In this document: positions 1 through 8,139 of the stretch, piece by piece
Layout: each line of letters begins with the position of its first letter
Position numbering within the stretch: position 1 is the stretch's first letter
Notes under the pieces: model-generated
Seen by the model: only the letters and a program-made list of their open reading frames with translations
Databases searched by the model: none
What the model was told of the DNA's origin: nothing
Program-made: the position numbers and the translations under genes
Assembly (NCBI GenBank): GCA_903833215.1
Contig: CAILEM010000137.1
Location: 1 to 60,465 of the forward strand
Length of the DNA: 60,465 bases
From: an uncultured Armatimonadota bacterium
GTDB taxonomy: Bacteria > Armatimonadota > Fimbriimonadia > Fimbriimonadales > Fimbriimonadaceae
Reading direction: 5' to 3'

Positions 1-110
1 CTATCAGCAGGTTCATCCGCTACTACAATGCGGAGAGAATGCACTCATCACTCAACTACATGAGCCCCGAAGAATTCGAGGAGTGGCTCAAGAAGAACGA
101 CCCATCTTGA
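1..110 (+). CDS. IS3-family transposase, C-terminal end (partial)
   Basis: The window opens inside this gene. Reading from base 3 gives 35 codons ending in TGA at 108-110. The peptide contains RFIRYYNAERMHSSLNYMSP followed by EEFEEW, the hallmark C-terminus of the rve/DDE integrase core of IS3-family OrfB transposases, where the conserved motif is YN..R.H.SL...SP..F. The catalytic DDE residues lie upstream of the window. The protein would mobilise the insertion sequence whose right end follows directly. Family assignment is firm; subgroup is not. Confidence 0.85.
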   Translation, partial: ISRFIRYYNAERMHSSLNYMSPEEFEEWLKKNDPS

Positions 111-139
111 TGTGTGTCCAACTTAAGGGTTGCATTCCA
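1..139 (+). mobile_element. Right end of an IS3-type insertion sequence
   Basis: The transposase stop at 108-110 is followed by TGTGTCCAACTTAAGGGTTG and then CATTCCA. This has the form of an IS3-family terminal repeat ending in CA at about 139. Beyond it, the minus-strand reading frame abruptly becomes a LuxR-type helix-turn-helix domain, so about 139/140 is the inferred junction between IS and host DNA. The left end and target duplication lie outside the window, so the exact boundary is inferred. Confidence 0.6.
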
Positions 140-254
140 AATATGTGTTAACTGTGCCCACACTCAACCCAAGCTTTATTGCGATCGCGTCGTTTGTTAA
201 GCCCTCTACGCAAAGCTCGACAATTTCTTCTTCTCGGGGAGATAGGTCACGCAT
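123..254 (-). pseudogene. LuxR/GerE-type HTH protein truncated by the IS
   Basis: From ATG at 254 the minus strand reads MRDLSPREEEIVELCVEG, then LTNDAIAIKLGLSVGTVNTY, and stops after 43 codons. This is most of a LuxR-type HTH (LSPRE opening, then recognition helix region GLSVGTVNTY). The next codons, ECNP and stop, come from the IS terminus. The start overlaps the stop of the preceding response-regulator gene by 8 bases (ATGCGTGA), so the two were translationally coupled. It resembles the HTH at 838-1428. The protein is probably non-functional because the end of the HTH is lost. Confidence 0.7.
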
Positions 255-666
255 TAACATTTTTGTTCACAGCAATCCAGTAATAGAGAAGTAGCCGAAG
301 CCGCGTCTCGAAGATCTCAAGGTCTTTGTCCTTTTGGACATAGCTATTTGCGTAAAGATCGAAGCAGCGGTCCACATCGGCAACCTCGCCCGACTGGGTG
401 AGGACAATCACAGGAATCCGCCGAGTGCGCTCGTTTGCGCGAATTTGCCTCAGCACTTCAAAGCCATCAAGCTTCGGAAGATTCAGTTCAAGCAAGACGA
501 TATCCGGGAGTGACTCCGACTTATCGAACAGCCTATTACAGGCTTCGACTCCATCTCGGGCGACCCAAACCGTGCAAGCAACTCCCGATTGGGTAATCGC
601 TTGCCTAGCTCGATTCTCCTCAATATCGTTGGGCTCCACGAGGAGCACTTTCGGTTGAAATCCCAT
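247..666 (-). CDS. Rcp1-like response regulator with altered phosphosite
   Basis: A single receiver (REC) domain of about 139 aa with no output domain, like Rcp1-type phytochrome partners. Conserved elements are VLLVE at the N-terminus, NLPKLDGFEVL after beta-3, Thr90 in VIVLT and Lys112 in SYVQKD. The usual phosphoacceptor Asp is Glu60 (VLLELNLP), and the acidic pair is E11-P12 rather than D/E-D. It may therefore be unphosphorylatable or a mimic of the phosphorylated state; this is inference. The start at 666 (MGFQPKVLL) is chosen because the REC fold begins there; an in-frame start at 714 is possible. It is coupled to the truncated LuxR fragment downstream. Confidence 0.8.
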   Translation of the reverse strand: MGFQPKVLLVEPNDIEENRARQAITQSGVACTVWVARDGVEACNRLFDKSESLPDIVLLELNLPKLDGFEVLRQIRANERTRRIPVIVLTQSGEVADVDRCFDLYANSYVQKDKDLEIFETRLRLLLYYWIAVNKNVNA

Positions 667-740
667 GACTTCATGATGCGACCTCCCGCCACAACAGTGA
701 AAGTCCAATTTCAAATGTCAGGAATCTATGTCGAATCTAG

Positions 741-820
741 TCTGACAGCAGATTCAGGTCATAAAAGATAGAGGCAAACATTCCGATACGCAGAACTACG
801 TATATACTAACACTGTCAGA
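741..820 (+). promoter_or_regulatory. Candidate promoter flanked by inverted octamers
   Basis: TATACT at 803-808 is a good -10 box about 30 bases before the TTG start at 838; the -35 is weak (near TTCCGA at 781). TCTGACAG at 741-748 and its exact inverse CTGTCAGA at 813-820 bracket the -10 and could be operator half-sites for a dimeric regulator. Only the sequence match supports this. Confidence 0.35.
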
Positions 821-837
821 GTTGCTAGGCCAATTAT

Positions 838-1428
838 TTGAAAACCGACCTGTCCGCTAGGGAACTTGCCGTACTGAATTTTGCGGCGAAGGGTTACACC
901 GATGACATGGTTGCCAGTGAGTTAGGCATCCAGACTGGCACAGTGAACAGCTATTGGGTCCGAATTCGAGGCAAGCTAGGTAACCTCAGCAGATCCGAAC
1001 TCGTCGCCCAATTTGTTCAAAAGAACGCAGACTCCCTTCATAAAGATTCGATCACAAAACTAGGCGAAGAGGCAGTCCGTCTTGCCGACGAGAATCGACA
1101 AATACTTGCCCTCGCCGACGAGGCGTACAAGACATTGACGGCTCGGACCCAGGCGACCGCAGACGCCCTCGCAGACCAGAATCGACATGATATCGAAGCA
1201 GCAGGTGCCGCTCATGAAGCTTATGTCCTTAGATCGGATAGTGCAGCCGCTTCGCTCGCCATTGAGAACCAGCAGATTCTTGCCCACGCCGACGCAATCC
1301 ACAACGCTTACGTGGTTAAGTCAGATGGTGACGCAGCATCGTTGGCCGACGAAAACAGTCACATTCTCGAGCTTGCGAATGCTGAAATCGAGCGTCTGAA
1401 AGCACTGCTAGTAAAGGCGAGCCAGTAA
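838..1428 (+). CDS. LuxR-type HTH protein with alanine-rich repeat tail
   Basis: Starts at TTG. Residues 4-62 form a GerE/LuxR helix-turn-helix (LSARELAVLNFAAKGYTDD, then LGIQTGTVNSYWVRIRGKL), so DNA binding is likely. From about residue 75 the protein consists of roughly 30-residue repeats built on a pattern like A.SLADEN..IL..ADA...AYV..SD, predicted to be helical or coiled coil. There is no receiver or ligand domain, and the HTH sits at the N-terminus instead of the usual C-terminus. It is related to the truncated HTH at 123-254. The function of the tail is unknown; oligomerisation is one possibility. Confidence 0.75.
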   Translation: MKTDLSARELAVLNFAAKGYTDDMVASELGIQTGTVNSYWVRIRGKLGNLSRSELVAQFVQKNADSLHKDSITKLGEEAVRLADENRQILALADEAYKTLTARTQATADALADQNRHDIEAAGAAHEAYVLRSDSAAASLAIENQQILAHADAIHNAYVVKSDGDAASLADENSHILELANAEIERLKALLVKASQ

Positions 1429-1453
1429 CGAAGGCCCACAGCATCACAGTAGG

Positions 1454-2002
1454 CTAGGCCCGAAATACTTGTGGGTTCAGCGCCGTAAATGAGTCAATCG
1501 ATACTGCGGGTGTATTCGCGAGGGCGGAGTGTGCGCGTTTTACGTCTCTCTCAGTCCCGTGAGCGAAAATAAGGAACCGCCCTAATTCGAGTGCCTGTTC
1601 ATATTTCTGAAGGCTGTGTTGAGGAACACCGATTCCCTCAAGCGCCACCCTAAGTGCAACCATATCCCCACCTGCGACGGCCCCCTCAAGGAGATTGACG
1701 AGCCATCCACCAAACATGATGGTATTGAGTCCGGGCACGAACAACATGGCCGATCCGAACAGCAGCCCTCTTGCCCGATCCGTCGCGCAAAGCTTTTCCC
1801 ATGACGAGGTCATACTCGATAGGTCTCCATAGCTCATGGGGCGATCTTCAGTTGAGAAGTTTCGGCTCACGATACTCACGTGCTTCACTTCGTGGCCACA
1901 GCTTCCGAGAAAGCGAATGGCTCCCTCGGCCTGGTCGCGCGTTTTATATACGGCAACGGTGTGATTGGAGAGTGGTGATCGTTCGAGTTTTGAGTCTTCC
2001 AT
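1454..2002 (-). CDS. General stress protein 17M-like, glycine-zipper protein
   Basis: 182 aa. The N-terminal half (HTVAVYKTRDQAEGAIRFL...GHEVKHVSIVSR) matches the pattern of the YflT/general stress protein 17M-type alpha-beta domain. It is followed by a hydrophobic Gly/Ala-rich segment (GLLFGSAMLFVPGLNTIMFG, then AVAGGDMVALRVAL) like DUF1269-type membrane-interacting segments. The C-terminus (YEQALELGRFLIFAHGTERDV) fits the same family. The role is probably stress-related; no catalytic residues are evident. It is transcribed convergently with the LuxR-like gene. Confidence 0.6.
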   Translation of the reverse strand: MEDSKLERSPLSNHTVAVYKTRDQAEGAIRFLGSCGHEVKHVSIVSRNFSTEDRPMSYGDLSSMTSSWEKLCATDRARGLLFGSAMLFVPGLNTIMFGGWLVNLLEGAVAGGDMVALRVALEGIGVPQHSLQKYEQALELGRFLIFAHGTERDVKRAHSALANTPAVSIDSFTALNPQVFRA

Positions 2003-2218
2003 GCGCCGAATCCACTCCTGGTCACGATTTGAACACCTTCAAATCGATGAGCCGGGAGGTGACTACAGTGTTCTCAGAACCAAAACATTCCGCCAGTCGA
2101 TAAAAAGGGAGACGGTCGATTGCTGTCTATGAGTTTGAGGACACTAAGTATTGGACTACCGGGCCAGCTGGATTGGGCTTACACTCATCGGGAACCGAAG
2201 ATACGCGCTAGGCAAACG

Positions 2219-2602
2219 ATGAATCTCATAGAATCGATTTCTCAATTCACGAGTTTTGTGCCCGAAGATACTTCTCTGGGAGATATCGCCTTCCTCCTCG
2301 CAGATTCCAGCGTGGGTGTCGTAGGAATCACTAGGGATGGACAGCCGGTAGGTACGATTTCCGACGTTGACATCGCTATCCGAGCCGAAGGGCTGGGTTT
2401 CGCTCTTTCGGATCTCAGGGCAACTGAAGTCATAGGTCAACGCCCCGTACTCGTGGAATGGCAATCTGACGACTCCGATCTCATCGATGCCGCTATCCTG
2501 ATGAGGAGAAATGAGTCCCGCCATGCCGTCGTCATGCGCGATGGCGCGCCCTTCGCAGTGCTATCGTTCGCTGCTTTGGCGCGCCATAACGTCGGAAACT
2601 AG
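2219..2602 (+). CDS. CBS-domain protein
   Basis: 127 aa forming one Bateman module of two CBS motifs. The first (TSLGDIAFLLADSSVGVVGI, then GQPVGTISDVDIAIRA) has the typical G.vG.isd.D pattern. The second covers about residues 75-120 (LIDAAILMRRNESRHAVVMR). Such modules usually sense adenosyl ligands. No effector domain is attached, so it may act in trans. The ATG at 2219 is chosen because the CBS fold starts there; an in-frame TTG at 2120 would add 33 residues without domain character. Confidence 0.8.
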   Translation: MNLIESISQFTSFVPEDTSLGDIAFLLADSSVGVVGITRDGQPVGTISDVDIAIRAEGLGFALSDLRATEVIGQRPVLVEWQSDDSDLIDAAILMRRNESRHAVVMRDGAPFAVLSFAALARHNVGN

Positions 2603-2628
2603 GCGCTTCCGACTAACGATAAACGACC

Positions 2629-3546
2629 CTATGGCAGCTTGTTGCCAGCACCACGATAGATCTCATACCAGTGAGGTCGGCTCAGTTCGATCTTGCACGC
2701 TTCGACGACTTCCTGAATTCTTGACGGGCTTGTCGTTCCGACTACCGATTGAATCTTGGCTGGGTGGCGTTGGATCCATGCGATCGCCATACCTGTCTTG
2801 GTCACCCCGTAGCTCGCGCAGATATCGTCAAGCACTTTGTTCAATTCAGCAAACTTAGGATTGTCGATAAACACACCCTCAAAGAAGCCAAATTGGAAAG
2901 GAGACCAAGCCTGAATCGTAATCTTCTTTAATCGGCAGTAGTCGAGGATGCCCCCATCGTGATCAACGGAGTTATCGAACTTGGTATTGGCACAAATCGC
3001 GCTGTCGATCATTCCGGTGTTGGTAATGCTGAATTGGAGCTGGTTGACATGCAACTTCATCGGCAAACTAGCCTGTAGCAGCTCGATCTGACCCGGCGTG
3101 AAATTACTGACACCGAAGTTTCGAACCATACCGCTATCGTGAAGTTGAGTAAACGCCTCGGCAACCTCTTCTGGCTCAATGAGGGTGTCTGGCCGGTGCA
3201 ACAACAGGATGTCGAGATAATCCGTCTCAAGCCGCTTCAGGATGCGCTCAACTGACCCCAAAATGTGTTCTTTACTGAAGTCGAAGAACCCTTGTCGGAT
3301 GCCGCACTTGCTCTGAAGGACTAACTCCTTGCGGTTGATACCGAGTCGAGCAATGGACTTCGCGAAAACTTCTTCGCATTTGCCCCCACCATAAATGTCG
3401 GCATGATCGTAAAAGTCGATGCCGGAATCGAACGATGTCTTGATCAATTGATCAAGGGCCGTGTTTTCCATCCCTCCGATGCGCATGCACCCGAGGGAGA
3501 CTTCGGAGACTTCCAGACTAGACGTACCGATCTTAAGTTTTTTCAT
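2629..3546 (-). CDS. Aldo/keto reductase, YdhF-like
   Basis: 305 aa NADPH-dependent oxidoreductase of the aldo/keto reductase superfamily, a cytosolic TIM barrel. The catalytic tetrad is complete: Asp47 and Tyr52 (DHADIYGGG), Lys80 (LVLQSKCG) and His117 (LDILLLHRPD). The sequence VRNFGVSNFTPGQIELLQ is also typical. The combination resembles E. coli YdhF; the substrate cannot be read. It is divergent from the S10 peptidase gene and its start abuts the intergenic promoter region. Confidence 0.9.
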   Translation of the reverse strand: MKKLKIGTSSLEVSEVSLGCMRIGGMENTALDQLIKTSFDSGIDFYDHADIYGGGKCEEVFAKSIARLGINRKELVLQSKCGIRQGFFDFSKEHILGSVERILKRLETDYLDILLLHRPDTLIEPEEVAEAFTQLHDSGMVRNFGVSNFTPGQIELLQASLPMKLHVNQLQFSITNTGMIDSAICANTKFDNSVDHDGGILDYCRLKKITIQAWSPFQFGFFEGVFIDNPKFAELNKVLDDICASYGVTKTGMAIAWIQRHPAKIQSVVGTTSPSRIQEVVEACKIELSRPHWYEIYRGAGNKLP

Positions 3547-3644
3547 GTTTGGAATTAATTGTAGACGAGCTATCCGGCTCGGAATATATTGAAGCGGAAT
3601 TCACGTACAAGCAGGAAGATTCGAAACAAAGGATAATCACAACT

Positions 3645-5093
3645 ATGAGTGACGCCGAACTGAGCCCAACGAAAAAGGCTGACGACAAGAAAGAGACCTA
3701 CGCGATCCAACCAGATGTTGCGCCTGTGGTCACTGACCATAACCTTGGCAACCTTAAGTACAAAGCCACGGTCGGCATGTTGCCCATCAAAGATTCTCTC
3801 GGCGAAACCAAAGCAGGGATTTTCTACACCGCTTACACCGTAGAGTCAAAGGAAAAGCGTCTGCTCACATTCAGTTTTAATGGCGGCCCAGGCAGTAGCT
3901 CTGTGTGGCTTCATTTAGGTGCTCTTGGGCCAAAACGAGTAAGACTGGGAGATGAAGGCGAGGCAGTCGATGCACCGTACGAACTCATCGACAACCCCGA
4001 ATCCTGGCTCCCCTTCACCGACCTCGTATTTATCGATCCGGTTGGAACCGGTTTCAGTCGAAGCGTCATCAAAGAGGACGAGAAGACCTTCTGGGGACTC
4101 AAGGGCGACGTCGACTCGATTGCTGAGTTCATCCGCAGCTACTTGACCCTCACCGAGCGATGGCTGAGCCCACTCTACATCGCGGGTGAATCCTATGGCA
4201 CCACACGCGCCGCCGGGCTAAGTGATGCCCTCATGGATCGTGGAATTGGGCTGAAAGGCTTGGTTCTGATCAGCAGCATCCTCAACTTCCAGACAGCCAG
4301 ATTCCAACGCGGCAACGATCTTCCATTTCTGCTCTTTCTGCCGACATACACCGCCACGGCGCACTACCACAAGAAGTTGACAGCAGACCTTCAGGCGAAG
4401 CCACTCGAAGAAGTACTCGCCGAAGTCGAAGCGTTCTGTGACGGCGAATACCTGTTGGCGCTGAACCAGGGCTCCGCTCTCGGGGCCGAAAAACGCACTG
4501 AAATCGTGGAAAAGCTTGCTCGTTACACGGGACTCGATCCGCAGTATGTTGATCTCACCGACTTGCGCATCAACATCCATCGGTTCTGTAAAGAGTTGCT
4601 ACGCAAAGAGGGCAGAACGGTCGGGCGGCTCGACTCTCGATACAAAGGCATTGATCCGATCGGAGTCTCCGAGCATCCCGAGTTCGATCCTGCGACCGTC
4701 ATTTCCCCGGCATACACGCATTGCCTGAATGACTATATTTACCGCGTTCTCGGATACAAATCAAATCTCCCCTACTACATCAGCAATCCGGATAGGCTAT
4801 GGGCAAGCTGGGTTTGGGGTGATGCAGGAGCCGGCTATCCAGACACCAGTGAAGCCCTGAGGCGAACGCTTAGCAAGAATAACTTCATGCGCGTGTTTAT
4901 CGCCAACGGCTACTATGACCTTGCCACCCCGTACTTCGCGACTCGGTACACGATCAACCACATGTCCCTCGATTCCACTCTGCACAAGAACATCGAAAAC
5001 GGATTCTACGAGTCCGGACACATGATGTACGTGCACGCTCAAGAACTCGCTCAACTCAAAACCGATGTTGAGAAGTTCTATTCCGGCGGCTAG
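3645..5093 (+). CDS. Serine carboxypeptidase-like protease, peptidase S10
   Basis: 482 aa from ATG 3645, which has AAAGGA about 11 bases upstream; an in-frame TTG at 3549 would add 32 residues with no signal peptide. The alpha/beta-hydrolase S10 motifs are all present: oxyanion region FNGGPGSSSVW, nucleophile Ser183 in GESYGTTRAAG, Asp425 in NGYYDLATP and His459 in YESGHMMY. It should cleave C-terminal residues from peptides or act as an acyltransferase. No export signal is visible, which is unusual for S10 enzymes. It lies 18 bases upstream of the PhyH-like gene, probably in one operon. Confidence 0.9.
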   Translation: MSDAELSPTKKADDKKETYAIQPDVAPVVTDHNLGNLKYKATVGMLPIKDSLGETKAGIFYTAYTVESKEKRLLTFSFNGGPGSSSVWLHLGALGPKRVRLGDEGEAVDAPYELIDNPESWLPFTDLVFIDPVGTGFSRSVIKEDEKTFWGLKGDVDSIAEFIRSYLTLTERWLSPLYIAGESYGTTRAAGLSDALMDRGIGLKGLVLISSILNFQTARFQRGNDLPFLLFLPTYTATAHYHKKLTADLQAKPLEEVLAEVEAFCDGEYLLALNQGSALGAEKRTEIVEKLARYTGLDPQYVDLTDLRINIHRFCKELLRKEGRTVGRLDSRYKGIDPIGVSEHPEFDPATVISPAYTHCLNDYIYRVLGYKSNLPYYISNPDRLWASWVWGDAGAGYPDTSEALRRTLSKNNFMRVFIANGYYDLATPYFATRYTINHMSLDSTLHKNIENGFYESGHMMYVHAQELAQLKTDVEKFYSGG

Positions 5094-5111
5094 GTCGCCA
5101 AGAGAACTACA

Positions 5112-5978
5112 ATGCCCATCCTAACATTTGATGCCAAAGAAGTTATCAATCAGTCAGCTTTAGCGCAAGCCGTTGAGGCGCTGGAGAGAGACGGAATCGT
5201 GGTCATCGAGAACGCGATTGATCTCGACCACCTCGCTGTTCTTCGCGAGCGATGCCTTGCCGACATTGAGCTACTGCTGAGTCGCCCGGACAAACCATTC
5301 AACTGGAATCCGGGCAACTTACAGCAAGACCCGCCGCCCTTTCCTCCTTATCTGTTCCGAGATGTGCTTGTGAACGACGCTGCGATTGCGGTGACAAAGG
5401 GCGTCCTTGGCTCCGGACTCAAGAGTGGATTCTATAGCGGTAACACGGCTCTTCCAAGCCCCCACCGCCAACCGGTTCATGCTGATTCCGGCCAACTGTG
5501 GCCCAACCTCAAGGTCGCCCATCCTGCTTACGCCATTGTCGTCAATGTACCGCTCGTGGACATGTGCGCCGAGAATGGAGTGACCGAAATGTGGCCGGGC
5601 TCTCATCTGGATACTTCCGTCGTGTTTCAGAACGGTGACATCAAGGTCAGCCCGGAAATGCTAGAAGCTCAAAGAGCTATCGAACCGCCGGTTCAGCCGA
5701 ACGTGAAATTAGGCAGCATTGTTTTGCGCGACATTCGAATGTGGCACGCAGGCATGCCCAACCACACTCAGAATCCCAGGCCAATGATCGCAATGATCCA
5801 CTTCGTTTCGTGGTGGCCCACTTCCCCACTGAAATTCCCGGTCGGGACCGAAGAAATATTCACTCATCCTGACTTAATCACCCACGCGGAGTTCGTCGAA
5901 AAGGCGGTCGATCATATTGCCGCGCCAGGATCCTACGAGTTCACTTCGGAAACATGCTGTCCTCCCAGCGAGGAGTAG
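5112..5978 (+). CDS. Phytanoyl-CoA dioxygenase (PhyH) family protein
   Basis: 288 aa Fe(II)/2-oxoglutarate oxygenase. The metal triad is readable as His123-x-Asp125 (QPVHADSGQLW) and a distal His212 (RMWHAGMPN), and Arg223 (NPRPM) is a candidate 2-oxoglutarate anchor. WPGSHLDTS is another characteristic PhyH segment. The substrate is unknown; the family hydroxylates lipids, amino acids and natural products. It follows the S10 peptidase by 18 bases. Confidence 0.85.
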   Translation: MPILTFDAKEVINQSALAQAVEALERDGIVVIENAIDLDHLAVLRERCLADIELLLSRPDKPFNWNPGNLQQDPPPFPPYLFRDVLVNDAAIAVTKGVLGSGLKSGFYSGNTALPSPHRQPVHADSGQLWPNLKVAHPAYAIVVNVPLVDMCAENGVTEMWPGSHLDTSVVFQNGDIKVSPEMLEAQRAIEPPVQPNVKLGSIVLRDIRMWHAGMPNHTQNPRPMIAMIHFVSWWPTSPLKFPVGTEEIFTHPDLITHAEFVEKAVDHIAAPGSYEFTSETCCPPSEE

Positions 5979-6089
5979 AACCAGAAACGAATCTTGGGGT
6001 GGTTAGGAAAAAACATCGAGATTACATAAGAGCCAGTCTGGACTCAGAAGTAACTCCTCAACCTGCAACGGCTACCGCCCTGAACAGCT

Positions 6090-6665
6090 ATGGCTAACAA
6101 TCGTCTCCTCATGGATGCCCTCATGGGCTATGCCGATTCCGGAAAATTAGTTGCCTTCTATAAATGGGAAGAGGGCGACTCACTTCTCGTCGGTTACGTT
6201 AAGGAAATCGGAATTTCCGAGGTTACGTTCAGCGAAATCGACTCACGCGGACAGCCCGATGGCGAAACGACGGTTCCGTTTGACTCCCTCTACCGCCTTG
6301 ATGAGGCCCCCGCGTACATGGAGCGTCTACGCCTATTTTCGACGATTTCCCCACCGTCTGAAAAGGTCCATAGTGCCACAACTCAATCGCCGAAGGTGAT
6401 CGCACGTCGTCTGCGAGAGGCGACTTCAACGGGCGAATGCGTTTCACTTCAATTGAAGGGTTCGTCGCGTCAAGACTTTCAGATTCTAAGGGCGGACGGC
6501 GGTTGGTTTGAAGTAGATGAATACGCAGACAACCCACTATGTCCAATGACAAGAACACAGTTGTGCCTCGGCCAGATCCAAGAAATGCGGTGGCGTGGGT
6601 ATGCCGAAAAGATGGTGACCGCACTTTGGCAGAAGCGCGACGAGTCATCTCTTACGACTCGATAA
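6090..6665 (+). CDS. Hypothetical protein with two similar beta-rich halves
   Basis: 191 aa, not recognised. Residues about 18-70 (KLVAFYKWEEGDSLLVGYVK...TTVPFDSLYRLD) and about 115-168 (ECVSLQLKGSSRQDFQILR...RTQLCLGQIQEMRW) look like two copies of a small beta-barrel (SH3-like or PilZ-like in pattern) joined by a Pro/Ser linker. There is no signal peptide or membrane segment, so it is likely cytosolic. Good codon structure and a free-standing position support it as a real gene. The upstream 111-base gap shows no clear promoter. Confidence 0.6.
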   Translation: MANNRLLMDALMGYADSGKLVAFYKWEEGDSLLVGYVKEIGISEVTFSEIDSRGQPDGETTVPFDSLYRLDEAPAYMERLRLFSTISPPSEKVHSATTQSPKVIARRLREATSTGECVSLQLKGSSRQDFQILRADGGWFEVDEYADNPLCPMTRTQLCLGQIQEMRWRGYAEKMVTALWQKRDESSLTTR

Positions 6666-6834
6666 GTGCGAACCTTCCTGACGAGGCTCGTCGAAAACAG
6701 CCTGATCGCTATAGGTTCAAATGCCTAACATTCGAAGGCCTGAATCTCCAATTGGCGTATTTTGAGTGGATGCCAAGAGGAAACTCGCAAGTTAACATAC
6801 CGATGCCTGCAGTGGCGGTTACTCTGAATGCAAT

Positions 6835-8139
6835 ATGAGCAAAGAATCTTCCTCCAAGGCGTTTGAAACTTTGGCGTTGCACGCCGGACAGTCGGTCGAC
6901 CCTACAACCAAGTCCCGAGCCGTTCCGATTTACCAAACGACGTCTTACGTGTTTGATGACACGGCTCATGCAGCTCGTCTATTTGGCCTCCAGGAATTTG
7001 GCAACATTTATACGCGGATCATGAATCCGACAACGGACGTCTTTGAGCAACGAATTGCCCAACTTGAAGGAGGAAGCGCGGCCGTCGCGACGGCGAGCGG
7101 TCAGGCAGCAGCAACGCTTGCGATCACGAATATCGCGAGTGCCGGAGATGAGATCATCGCTTCATCTTCGTTGTACGGCGGCACCTACAATCTGCTTCAC
7201 TACACACTGCCGAAGTACGGCATCACTGTACGATTCGTAGACCCCGCCGACCCATCATCTTTCGAAAAGGCAATCAACGAAAAGACCAAGCTGATCTATG
7301 GTGAGTCGGTTGGCAATCCCAAACTCGATACTTTCCCTTTCGCCGAAGTTTCAGCAATCGCCAAGGCGCACGGGCTACCCATCGTCATCGACAACACGCT
7401 GCCAACGCCCTATTTGCTAAAGCCGTTTGAGCATGGGGCAAATGTGATCGTTCATTCCGCGACGAAGTTCATTGGAGGCCACGGCACGACTATTGGCGGC
7501 GTGGTGATTGATGGTGGAAACTTTGACTGGGGCTCTGGCAGATTCCCAGGATTCACCGAGCCAGATGCTTCTTACCACGGCCTGAAGTACTGGGACGTGT
7601 TCGGGAATTTCCCTGGCCTCGGAAATGTGGCTTTCGGAATCAAGGCACGAGTTTCAGGACTCCGTGATACAGGTGCCGCGCTTTCGCCGTTCAACTCGTT
7701 CCTATTGCTCCAAGGCTTAGAGACACTTCACGTGAGACTTCAACGCCATTCGGAGAATGCGCTCAAGGTCGCTGAGTTCTTGAGCAACCATCCCAAAGTC
7801 GGGTGGGTGAACTATCCGGGACTTGAAGGCAGCCAAAGCTTTGAGGCAGCGAGTAAGTATCACTATCGGGGACTCTTCGGAGCCATCATTGGCTTCGGGA
7901 TTGAAGGCGGTTCGGAAGCAGCTCAGGCATTCATCGATCGTCTGAACATCTTCTCGTTGCTCGCAAACGTCGGCGATGCGAAGTCACTGGTCATTCATCC
8001 AGCTTCCACAACGCACCAGCAACTCACCGCCGAAGAACAGCTTTCTACAGGGGTAACGCCTGACTTCATTCGCCTATCCGTTGGAATTGAGAACGTCGAC
8101 GACCTTATCGCCGATCTCGATCAAGCTCTCAACTCTTAG
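6835..8139 (+). CDS. metY: O-acetylhomoserine sulfhydrylase (Cys/Met metabolism PLP enzyme)
   Basis: 434 aa, the usual length for MetY-type enzymes. It makes homocysteine from O-acetylhomoserine and sulfide using PLP. Markers are the opening [10 protein letters not shown], the YTRIMNPT motif, and Lys211 in [16 protein letters not shown] as the Schiff-base lysine. [20 protein letters not shown] is typical of MetY rather than cystathionine gamma-synthase. The final 11 bases overlap the end of the hybrid kinase gene on the other strand (convergent overlap). Confidence 0.9.
   Translation: MSKESSSKAFETLALHAGQSVDPTTKSRAVPIYQTTSYVFDDTAHAARLFGLQEFGNIYTRIMNPTTDVFEQRIAQLEGGSAAVATASGQAAATLAITNIASAGDEIIASSSLYGGTYNLLHYTLPKYGITVRFVDPADPSSFEKAINEKTKLIYGESVGNPKLDTFPFAEVSAIAKAHGLPIVIDNTLPTPYLLKPFEHGANVIVHSATKFIGGHGTTIGGVVIDGGNFDWGSGRFPGFTEPDASYHGLKYWDVFGNFPGLGNVAFGIKARVSGLRDTGAALSPFNSFLLLQGLETLHVRLQRHSENALKVAEFLSNHPKVGWVNYPGLEGSQSFEAASKYHYRGLFGAIIGFGIEGGSEAAQAFIDRLNIFSLLANVGDAKSLVIHPASTTHQQLTAEEQLSTGVTPDFIRLSVGIENVDDLIADLDQALNS

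Noticed and set aside
6539-6838. A 99-codon frame overlapping the end of the 6090 gene and the start of metY
   Set aside because: It overlaps two better-supported genes, has no recognisable domain and shows the composition of a shadow frame.
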